This document shows positions 1-10,400 of a stretch of 64,000 bases of DNA, piece after piece. The notes beneath the pieces are model-generated. The model had not been told where the DNA came from, did no database searches, and saw only the letters and a list, made by a program, of their open reading frames with translations. Location of the stretch: positions 7,750,001 to 7,814,000 of the forward strand of contig NC_092679.1 in NCBI RefSeq assembly GCF_964355755.1, given 5' to 3'. This stretch comes from Antedon mediterranea. Lineage: Eukaryota; Echinodermata; Crinoidea; Comatulida; Antedonidae. How positions within the stretch are numbered: position 1 is the first letter of the stretch; each line of letters starts with the position of its first letter. Made by a program: the position numbers and the translations under genes.

Positions 1-147
1 TAAGCTCAATCAATCTGGTCTTGTTTTTGCCGTTGGCAAGGAAATTGTTAAAATCACGGGGCAACTTTGATATTTTTGAGCTTACAATTACTTTTGGTGC
101 AATACCGCGTCTGTTTCTCGCAGTGCTCGACCAGGATCCATAACATC
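1..147 (-). pseudogene. Inverted, internally deleted fragment of the neighbouring repeat-family gene
   Basis: Read on the minus strand, this stretch repeats two separate parts of the plus-strand pseudogene that follows. One part matches the segment around 403-429 and the other the segment around 628-735. About 200 bases between them are missing. The copy is close to the plus-strand one but has several substitutions. It has no usable reading frame. The window edge cuts it, so its true extent is unknown. The head-to-head arrangement suggests a local inverted duplication followed by a deletion, or two insertions of the same family. Confidence 0.75.
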
Positions 148-199
148 ATCTCACTTTATTTTCGAATAGTGGGAAGAAACTCGAAATCAAGGCAAATGG

Positions 200-1619
200 G
201 AAAGTAAGAGTAATATAAGCTAATCGGGATGTTTTAGGAAAGCTTCTTGCCACCTCAACAAAGCATGGTAGAATAATTGACTTGACTGAAAGCCTTTGAG
301 TATCCACTTACCCCTGTCCCGCTAAGCCTTGCTAATGCAGATGGGACAAGACGAACAACTCAGAATAGTGTCCTAATGGAAATTCTCATCGAAAGTTCAA
401 CAGATGTTATAGATCCTGGTCGGGCACTGCCAGCAAAGGCTACTGTCATTGCCTATGTTGTTGGCTTGATGGCATTAATCAGAACATTTACATCTTACCC
501 TGATACGTACGAGGATCTTGTAGCAAAGGTTTTCAACAGCGTCCCTAAAGGATACAAGCGTGTTGATATTGTTACCGATGCATACCTGCCAAAAAGCATT
601 AAGTCTGTTGAGAGAAACATACGCGGTATTGCACCAAAAGTAATTGTAAGCTCAACAATATCAAAGTTGGCCCGTGATTTCAACAATTTCCTTGCCAACG
701 GCGAGAACAAGACCAGATTGATTGAGCTTATTCGCTGTGTACTAGTGTCAAAGAAAGAAAGCATTCTAACAGATATGAGGAGTGATGTTATCTACTTTTC
801 ATCGTACAAAGAATACATCTACGTTACTAACTGAGATGTTGTATTGGTTCCGGAGCTTAATAGTAGCCGGAAGAAGAAGCCTACACGAAAGTCATCCTGC
901 ATGCAAAGCATGCTTTAACAAATAACAATCAAGGCGTAGCAATAATTCGTTCCCATTCTGGAGACATTGATATTCCAGTCATTGCACTATCTCATTTCAT
1001 AGATGATGGGCAGAGGGTAATTATTGATACAAACACTGGGAAATACCGAAAGGTACTGAAATTGAGTGACATTGATTTAACAAAAGCGCAGAAATCATCC
1101 CTTATTGGATTCCATGCTTTCACAGGTAACGATTATAACTCCGCTTTCTTTCGGAAAGGAAAACGTACCTGCTGGAAGCTTCTGGAATCAAAAGCAAAAT
1201 TTGTTGACACATTCTGCAACCTTGGAGTGTCAGATGTTCCATCAAAAGAGTTGTATGAGGAATTTGAAGAGTATGTTTCACTATTGTATGGAGTGAAGGG
1301 GAAAAGTGTAAATCAAGCAAGATATGATATCTTCAACAGAAAGTTTTCCAGACACAACAAGATTACAGATATATAATTACTGCCACTATGTCAGCAGACC
1401 CTTGAGTTTCATATACTTAGAGCACACTTCATTACTAAAGAATGGCAATCAGCAGACGTCAATGATTTTGTCAACAACAGTACACACAATGGATGGAACG
1501 AACAAATGGAGCCTAAATTGATTGAGACAGTGATTCCCACTGATGTCCAGGAACTGTTTACACATAATGAATATGAAGACTTTTCAGATTGCAGTGATGT
1601 GAGCGATCTTGAAGATTAA
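200..1619 (+). pseudogene. Degenerate copy of a multicopy invertebrate gene family (the 'HAFTG' family)
   Basis: Conceptual translation gives pieces that line up, in order, with a large repetitive family I recall from cnidarian, mollusc and echinoderm genomes. The pieces are an N-terminal DVLGKLL block, then a DGTRRTTQ block, then VDIVTDAYLPKSIK. A VAIIRSHSGDIDIPVIAL block follows, then GFHAFTGND and an acidic tail ending at a TAA at 1617-1619. The frame is broken by a shift near 290, an in-frame TGA at 832-834, a shift near 866-870 and a TAA at 1374-1376. Longer open pieces are 376-834 and 867-1376. The family's biochemical role is not established to my knowledge. The IRSHSGDIDI-type block is reminiscent of an acidic nuclease-like core, which is inference only. 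It is best read as a dead copy of a mobile or highly duplicated gene. Confidence 0.7.
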
Positions 1620-2323
1620 TACACGACATACAGTCTGAAACACTAAAGGGAAGCATGTATGTAGTAAAAGAATTAAATTCTTGGCCTTGTTATGGCTTAT
1701 TTATCTCATATATTCGGATTGCACATGAAAAACTGGTCCAGAAAATAATATGAGAATGTCAACCTCCAATTGGCACAAAATGATGGGAGAAATGTCTTGC
1801 ATTTTGGGTCAAAGGTCAGTAACGTTATTTCCGGTCATTTTTACAGATAATGTTCTATTAGTCTGAATATAAACATCTATATTCTGGAGAGTTTGACACC
1901 AATTACAACTTTCTGTGTCGAGTAGTTACGGAGATATGATATCTGTTAGATATTGGGTCAAAGGTCAATAGAGGTATTTCCGGCCATTTTCTGACAAAAT
2001 GTTCTATTACATCAAATAGGAACATGTACATTCCGAATAATTTGACACCAAAATCACCTCTCTATGACCAGTGGTTGCAAAGATATCATAGTCTACTGTA
2101 ACTGGCAGCCATTTTGAAAAAAGCGCCCTCACGCGAAAGTTCTCAGGTTACAGCCCGTTTACCCAATATATTTGGATTCCCCAGAAAAAACTGGTCTAGA
2201 AAAGTCATATGAGAATTTCTACCTCTCCGGGTGGCACCTACCTCATTCATAGCCTAGTCTACTAGCTATGCTGAGAATGCCCAGAGAAAGGTACTAATCT
2301 ATTCAGTATCATCATATTGATCA
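1620..2323. repeat. Degenerate tandem duplication downstream of the pseudogene
   Basis: No gene is visible here. Two diverged modules recur. A block with GGTCAAAGGTCA and TATTTCCGG near 1803-1930 returns at about 1954-2085. A block with AACTGGTC and CATATGAGAAT near 1715-1775 returns at about 2160-2235. The repeats probably belong to the 3' part of the adjacent repetitive element, because they begin directly after its last stop codon. Confidence 0.45.
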
Positions 2324-3016
2324 TGTTATGCGCGATTTGAACGATTTGCGCAATTTAAAATTGCGCAAAAAATTCCTTGCGCAATTTGAATTGAAACATG
2401 TGTTTCAAATTGCGCAAGCAACGTATTAAATTGCGCAAGTAATCTGCAAATTGCGCAAGGTTTTTCGACAGATTGTGAAATCATGCACACCCATATTTTT
2501 TTAGTAATTTCTAAGAATGATTCAAAAATTAAATTAAAGATAATATCGCATTTCCTTACCCTCCCGAAATTTTTTTTCCGAATAAAAAAAATCTCGAATT
2601 CCCAATGGTTCTATAAAATACCATATTCACACATAATATGAGGAGAAGGCATAAATAAATACCAATAGTAATATAATAATTTCAATTCAAATATCAGTAC
2701 TAATGACGATTAATATGACTAATAACGATTGGATTTTTTTTAGAAACAATAATTATTACGAATTATTAGACGTTTACTATTTAACTTAAAAATTAAATTT
2801 AATGACAAAAAAGACTAACCTTTCGGTACCATTCTCAACAACAAATGAGTACAATAATAAAAATAACAAACAGTTCGTTTTCAAATTGCGCAAAGGTGTC
2901 ATATTGCGCAAGAACTATCTTGCGCAATTTACAAATTGTGCAGCGCAATTAGAAATTGCGCAAGGATTTTCTTGCGCAATTTGAAATTGCGCAAATCGTT
3001 CAAATCGCGCATAACA
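2324..3016. mobile_element. Palindrome-module MITE, copy 1 (693 bp, short subfamily)
   Basis: The element starts TGTTATGCGCGATTTGAACG and ends with the inverted complement (CGCGCATAACA). It is flanked by the 4-bp duplication ATCA at 2320-2323 and 3017-3020. Both ends carry repeated palindromic cores of the type GCGCAATTTGAAATTGCGC. The AT-rich middle lacks the GC-rich block seen in copies 2-4, so this is a distinct subfamily. There is no transposase frame. Open frames crossing it only translate the palindromes into repeating leucine/arginine or alanine/glutamine strings. Confidence 0.85.
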
Positions 3017-3439
3017 ATCATATTGAATTATTTGCATCCTATAGGGACCTACCTAGGCCTACTGTATATTATAACAAAGAACTTATAACACAAGAATCTC
3101 CTGTTCTTCAATTTGCATTCAAAACACAGTATCGGAAGTACAGGATTAAAAGGTCAAACTGGGCGATGCCATTTCACAGCATGGAGCATGAGCGCCCCCT
3201 CCAAACTAGGAAATCAATTACTCTACCCCCCCCCCCCCCTAGAGTATTAGCAGAACCCCTCTATGATTTTGACTTTCTAATTTGATGCGGGCGCCCTACT
3301 CCATGGCTCACAATGGCGCCACCCATAGCTCTATTCTATCCCACAATGCCTTTCGAAATTGTTACGCGCTTCGGACGAACAGGAGATTCTTGTGTTATAA
3401 GTTCTTTGATTATAATTTAAAAAAAATAAGGTTTATCGC
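3017..3439. other. Non-coding spacer with poly-C run
   Basis: I see no supported gene. Short open frames here have no recognisable domain and no coding-like flanking splice sites. A run of about 13 C residues sits near 3226-3239. Confidence 0.5.
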
Positions 3440-3700
3440 AAATAGCTTCCACAATGCACGATGGGAAGGGTTTGGAAGCAAACGTCAGAATGCGTACTAT
3501 GTAATTTGTTGTTTTTATACATACGCGTTGTGATGTTTGCTCCCAAATCCTTCCCACCATGCAACCGGGCATGCAACGGTGCCGGATCCTAACTTCCGTT
3601 TGGTACGGTAAATTGCATTACGTCATAATCAGCACCCATTGGCTAATTATGACGTAATGCAATTTTACCATACCTTAATAGCAAACGGAAGTTAAGATAT
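3440..3700. repeat. Two adjacent hairpin-forming inverted repeats
   Basis: The first pair is an arm at about 3447-3485 (GATGGGAAGGGTTTGGAAGC) facing an inverted arm at about 3537-3570. The second is an arm at about 3592-3635, beginning CTTCCGTTTGGTACGG, facing its near-perfect complement at about 3650-3696, with a short loop between. The second hairpin has about 40 paired bases and resembles a compact foldback transposon. I did not find a convincing target duplication. Confidence 0.6.
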
Positions 3701-3819
3701 GGTACCGTTATCTTTAGCCACGGGTCATTTAATATTACCTTTTTATAAAAAATATAGGCATAAGCCTAGTCTTTAATAATCTATCGGTACAGTTAGTAGA
3801 ACCCCTAATTCTTTAGGAC

Positions 3820-3987
3820 ATCCCTATTGGTGGAGGGACACCCCTATTGGTGGAGGGACACCCCTATTGGTGGAGGGACACCCCTATTGGTGGAGGGACA
3901 CCCCTATTGGTGGAGGAACAACCCTATTGGTGGAGGGACACCCCTATTGGTGGAGGGACACCCCTATTGGTGGAGGGACACCCCTAT
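3820..3987. repeat. 20-bp minisatellite, about 8 units
   Basis: The unit CCCTATTGGTGGAGGGACAC repeats head to tail about eight times with very few changes. It begins after CTTTAGGACAT and ends in CCCTATTTTAG. The low divergence suggests recent expansion and a length-variable locus. The 20-bp period is not a multiple of three, so the open frame across it cycles through all frames and is not evidence of coding. Confidence 0.9.
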
Positions 3988-4336
3988 TTTAGTTTATTAA
4001 GAGGAACATTCTCCTGTGAACATTTAGGTCAAAGCATATTATTATTATTTAAAAAAATGTTTTAAAAATTATTAATTTTTTCAGGGGAACAATACATCTT
4101 TAATTATTAACATATTTTGTTATGCTATCAGTTACAGTATGTATGTCTACTATATTATACCAAAAACCAAATAAATGTTTACACTGTTAGTCTACTATAA
4201 ATCATGTATTTATTCTATAGAATATTAAATTTCTCTGTGTTTATAATGTATTAGAATCATTTGTACTACTGATAACGATAGTCAACAAATCAAGTAATTA
4301 ATGCAGTGTACTTTGAACCTTTGCCATACACCATAT

Positions 4337-5889
4337 TGGGCCTGTCACGCCAAAATTGGTCCGGCCAAAATTGGTCCGGCCGGATCGATTTTGGTCGCCA
4401 AAACTAGTCCGGTTGGATCGATTTTGGCGCTGAACAGCCGCTAAAACAGGTCCGGCTAGGCCAAAACTGGTATTACCGTACAAACGAAAAGAAATTATCG
4501 AAACACTAATATACTGTAAAGGAACTCTACAGTAATCGGATTTTGGGATATTCTATTGTTCAGTTCGGTCTTGGTGAAAAGGGAGGCTCCAGCCTCTCCT
4601 GGGTTTATAGCCTCTCTACCCAAACAACGGCACACATGGTAAATTCATTTTTTTCTATTAATGTTTGTATATAAATGCGACGTATTACTATTGTATCGTA
4701 TAATGATATACAAAATATTAAGTACTTTATGCAGTTACACAAAGTATACTGTTTATAAAATGTAATTTTGCATTATCATGTGGATGATTATAGGCCTACT
4801 GTACTTTTCTACACGAAATAGATGGCGCATAGTAGTATTGGCTAAACTTAATAATATATTAACGACACAATCTAGCTATTTTTAAATGCGAAATAATTTT
4901 GAAAAAACCTAAAGTTTTAGGAGGGACATTTGTTGATGTATTGTCCCCCGAAAAATGATAATGTTCCATAATAGTTATTCACTTTGGTTTAATATAACCG
5001 TTTGTTTTTTCTTTTATAAATATAAGTGAAAACATTTTTTTTCTTTTTCTTTTTTTGGCGGAAAGGCAGGCCAAGTAGTCCTCATCAATTAAAAAAACAA
5101 CAAAAGTGTTCTTTTATATCATGCTAGTCTAAATTCGTGTCAAATTAATTTACTATCGTATCGGCTGAAACCATGAGTATTTCTGAAATCTAAATTTTGT
5201 AGTATGTATGCAGACAAAGAATAACTGAAATTTAATTCCTCACTTTGAAGAATAAATAGGTGATCATTTTATAATTTTACTGACATTTCATTATAAAACA
5301 GATGCAGTACATTAAAATACGATCGCAAAACGTTGATGTTGAACCCTCTTTTTTAAACCCTTCAGTGCAAGTTAAAGTTATATAATATTATTAAAAACAA
5401 GTTCTAAACCGCCCGGTGATATATACTGAAAATGTATTAATTTAAAACGATAAAATGAGGAAATATGTGAGAATATATATAATCAAACCTTATTTAATCA
5501 AAATATATGAATACAATGAATGAAAAGTCCTTTTTTACTATGCTAAGAGGGGGGCTATTACACGTACTTTATCCTACGAATTTTACAATAGAATAATGGA
5601 AGATTCCGAACTGAGCGCCAATTTATTCTTGCACATTTTTAATTTCTCCGTTTCGATAATTTCTTTACGATTTTACGGTAATATTTAGTATATTTACTCC
5701 AAGCATAGTTTACTTCAACCATTTGGACTTTTTCCAGGCTTCTTATGACATTTTTATGGATAACTAAGCGATTTTAAAGGCCGGACCAGTTTTGGCCTAG
5801 CCGGACCTGTTTTAGCGGCTGTTTCAACGCCAAAATCGATCCAACCGGACCAGTTTTGGCCCCGGACCAAATTTCGCGTTACAGGCCCA
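4337..5889. mobile_element. Inverted-repeat DNA element with ~110-130 bp termini (about 1.55 kb)
   Basis: The left end (from TGGGCCTGTCACGCCAAAAT to about 4470) is mirrored by the right end at about 5779-5889, which closes in GCGTTACAGGCCCA. Both ends contain repeated CCGGACC and GATCGATTTTGG words. The interior is AT-rich with no transposase frame. I found no clear target duplication, so the outer limits are approximate and the superfamily is undetermined. Confidence 0.7.
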
Positions 5890-7373
5890 CCGTGGATACT
5901 AAGATAATTAAGCTCAGCTCTTCATTTCACTATTTTTAGGCCCTACCCCACCAATTTCAAAATCCTGGATCCGCCACTGCTTACATATAATAATCTGTCA
6001 AAAAAAGTAGTCCATAATTTAATTTTAGCTGTTGCCTGGGGAAGCATGTTGCCCATTCACAAGCTCCTGGGTGTGCTCTTGCAAAAGGGTACTGAACACA
6101 CACACATATTTGTAGATTATACAGAGTCATAAATTCAAAAAAGAATATATTTTTACTCATTTAATATGTGTTCACATGAGAATAAATTGGTTTCTATTCT
6201 CAGAAACAATTATTCAATGTCATATTTGCCAATATGTCTAAAAATTTAAAAATCTTTGATACAAATCATCCATTCATACAGTCATACAAATATTGACAAT
6301 ATTATGAATTTAATTATTAAATATTAATGTACTGTAATAATTTCCACAAAGTTACAGAAAAATGTCCTCATTTGAGCAATTCTCATAGATCAATAATTTG
6401 TTATTTTTTTTTGTTGCCGATTGCAATTTATTTTAAATACTGCAAACATACTGTTGTATGTCATCTTGTTACTCTTTGATAATTATATGAATTATTCTAT
6501 TGATCCAGCCTTATGTGCGATGAAGCATAAACTTAACTATGTTATCGACCAATCAGGTTGCTTATAGTTATCTGAGCCTCTTAAAGCCAAATGCGATAAT
6601 TATTATTTTTCCTACTAGATTGTATTAACTGTGCTGTAGCGTTGCATTAGTGTTTTCTCTCTTGTTTATTGTTGGATGTGGGTATGGTGTTTTAACTATT
6701 AATCCTGTATCAATTTGTAAGTTGTTTTATATTGTGCATTAATGTATAGTAGTATATTCTTGTTAAATATTTGTTAGATAAAAACACCAAACTGACAAGA
6801 ATCAGTACAGTATGTTGAAAACTAATGTTAATGAGTATTAATAAATATTGTATGTATTGTATTCAGATTTGTTTATTAGTGTTTCCTTGCACCACAGTAG
6901 ATATTTAGTTTCATAATTACAAAAGTGTATACAGTATATACTTACAGTAGGAAGTAGTTAGTATAAATTATATAGTGTAAAAGGTTTGAATACAATTTAT
7001 TTAATAATTAAGCTTCATACATTATACTTAATTTGTTTTCTTTTCGTATTTTCATGTTTATATCTTAAATTATAAATGAATAATGATCCCTACAAAATAT
7101 GAATGGAAATATGTATCATTAATGTTTTATGAAGCAATAGATTAGCAAACAAAGATGCCTACAGTCAATTGGTATGTGAAGTATTATAGAATCCTATCAG
7201 AGGCGGATCTAGCAGGTAGCATTTGGGTTTCTGATCCCTCTTTTAACGGCTACAATAACATAATATAAAATGTTTAGTGCTCTCTCGTTTAAGAAATCCT
7301 GGATCCGCCCCGTGAAAGTTTGGTTTTAGGACAATTGCTGTAAATTATGACAAATTGATTGTTTTTATTTTAG
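5890..7373. other. Intergenic and upstream region of TMEM63
   Basis: AT-rich sequence with no supported coding exon. A short CTGGATCCGCCACTG-like end at about 5965-5982 and a related piece at about 7200-7310 (GGCGGATCTAG to CTGGATCCGCC) look like remnants of a small inverted-repeat transposon. The TMEM63 promoter and any leading non-coding exon should lie here, but I cannot pinpoint them. Confidence 0.5.
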
Positions 7374-7405
7374 ATCCATGTTGGTACTGTAATTAATCTT
7401 AGATA

Positions 7406-10400
7406 ATGGACACGACGCCAGCACCGACCACACCCGGTAGTCTGCAGTGTACCTACATTGGCAAAAACACCACACTATTGTATGCGCCGTATGGTGGCAT
7501 CCCGCTCAATTTATCACTTAATGTTATCTTTTTTGCTGTAAGATTTTATCTTATCTTTATATTACAATCATTTTTTTTAAATAAAATTTAATAGGAAAAA
7601 ATAAGTAAAGGAACACAAAAATATGGCCTTTAATTATTTAAAAATATTCTTTATTTTAGATTATTTTGCTGTTGTATGCAATATTTAGAAAATTAGCCGG
7701 TGAATATGGAAGGATTGCATTAGTACAGCATGGAGAAGAAAGGTAAGCCACTAAGTGTGTTCTTGTTTGCCTCTGTTTCTACAGTTTGATAAAATGCTAA
7801 AAATGCTTCATTAAAACCATTTTAAAATAGTTATTTCATGATCAAGACAGGAATTAATTGCGTTTTTTGAAACCATATTTCTGCAAGAAAATACCAGTAT
7901 TTAAATCTGTATTCTCTTCCTCCTCAATAGAGTTGAAGTCATGGTAGAACATGAAGTCAATTTTAGGCTGGGTGGAAATAGTAATAGTTAAAACATGATG
8001 CAATAATTATAAATATATCCTATACTCATGAATGAAATGACATGGTTTTAAGGTCTCTAGTAACTAGGACTAGGGTACAACTGCAATTTAATTTTAAATA
8101 TTTACTGAAGGAATTACGTGACAATTTAATATCCAAATATCCATAGTGATTCAGTTTATCTTTTATATGCTTTAATTAAAGGAAAAAACGGTGAGTAAAA
8201 TATTATGCGGTGTTTTAAAAGCAAAATTTGGACTGCATCACATTATTATGATTCTTTTTGTTAGCCTTGCTTATGATAAAGTATAAAACCAAAAGTTGGA
8301 CACATTTTTTAAGCCTTGCTTAAATACAAAAATTCAACTTGGCCTGCGAACACTGTTTTTGTACAGCTTGAAGCACACTCCACTATGAATGATTTTTTTC
8401 TTAATTTTCTGCATCGCTTGTATAAATTTATTATTACTAATTTTTAAATAATGTATTAGACTTTTTTGAAAAGGTTTAAGTTTCATAATTTAAAATTGAT
8501 TTGCACATAGAAAATCTTGAAGATAATGAACAACCCATCGTAGATCCTCAGTGTAATACACTCAAGTATCCAAATAGTTTCAAATTTCTTTATCCCATTA
8601 TTAGCTATGCAAGTTAATCTCTCTCTTATTAGGTTAATTTAAAGTAGACATTAATTATTTGATAACTTGATCCAATTAAATTTATTCTTTAGATAAACAA
8701 TATTTTCAAATACATTGTTAATAGACAGTTTATCAACTTCACTTTTCAATATTTTCTTATCGATGTTTTTGATGAAATTTATTTTTCACTTTTACTTGCT
8801 TCTGTGCATGATCATATTTTCTTTATGAGAATGAAACACATTTTAATAATTAATTCTTTTTGAAAAATATATGTAATAAATATTGCATTTCTTGCAAGAT
8901 ATTGTAAATGCATTTGCACTGACTAAGAGAATGTTGTGCGGCATCGAGTTTGACAGCATTCATACTGCAATCATTAATATTTTTTAGTTACCAAGCAATT
9001 AAGTTGCATTGAGGGTTTAGATTCAGCTTGATAGTGTCACGATGATGTCATAACTTCCATATAAGGTCATTATCATAATGTATGCAAAACCATTAGTGTG
9101 AATGCTCTGATTACTGTATTGTGTTGCAAATTGTAATATTATAATTAGAATTTTAAAAATCTAAGATCAGGAGACAGTTGTCTGAATGTGATGCGTTACA
9201 TGATGTACATTAGGTTATTAATATTTTGTTCAACAGTGGTTTGTGGGTTATTATTAGGGTGACAGTTATAACATGATGTTGATGTGGTATCACAAATGTA
9301 CCAACATTTCATAAAAATAGAGAAGATGATGTTGATGATCTTAGCAAATATCTAGAGAAGATGATGTTGATGATCTTAGCAAAGATGTAGAGAAGATGAT
9401 GTTGATGATCTTAGCAAAGATCTAGAGAAGATGATGTTGATGATCTTAGCAATGATCTAGAGACGATGATGTTGATGATCTTAGCAAATATCTAGAGAAG
9501 ATGATGTTGATGATCTTAGCAAAGATCCAATGATTTCAATGGGTTTCAAGATAGAATATTTGATACCTTGTTGATGAATGAAAGTGACAAAAAAAGACCC
9601 ATATTTTTTTTCCTTTCCCATTTTACTGTTTTTTTCTTTTTTTAGTGTATAATGTGCTGTAAAGTTTCAAATGTTGTAATCTGTTTTTGTTATATTTTTG
9701 TTGTTATTCAGGAAACCAAAACCTAAAGATGAAAGGTATTTAGTAATGTCATTTCATTTAACTGCACAATAATAATTAATAGGGAAGAAGAAACCTCTTA
9801 ATCACTTTCAAACAGTAGTTGACCAAAGAGTAATTACTTGGCACTGAAGACAATTAAACAACATCTGCGCATGATATTAAATCAATTTCTGTTGTGAATA
9901 TTTGCTCGTCTATTCCAAATTTACTAAGTTAATACAACATTTTGGTTGATGCATCACAAAGGAATGATGCAAAAAAGAATTCACAACATTGTTATATCAT
10001 TCAAATTAGGCTTTTAACTGGTCTGTTTTGAGCTCTTCAGACTCCTGTTGTTCTATACGAGCAGTGCAAGTTGATGATCTATTGTGAGCAGTTTGAAGAG
10101 CTTGTAGGCAACCAGTCAAATACACCTATAGTTAAACTATTCTGACAGTTATTCAATAAATTTATCTTGTTCCGAATTCAATACAAACTGTAAAATTTAC
10201 TTGTTTGTTTAGTTTATATATTTAGGACAATTCCAAAGGATAACCATAAGCGAATTCATTCACTATTCTTCTTAAAGGGTCTTTCACACCAGTTCCGGCG
10301 CCGGAAAATCCAATCCAACGTCAATGTTTCGTTTTCACACAGCTACGCGCATATCGATTGGTGCATAGCCACATGGAGCGTCCTGAAAACGAATCATTGA

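Noticed and set aside
3847-4065. 72-codon open frame rich in Trp and Gly
   Set aside because: It is a frame through the 20-bp minisatellite; the period is not a multiple of three and no homologous protein is recognised.
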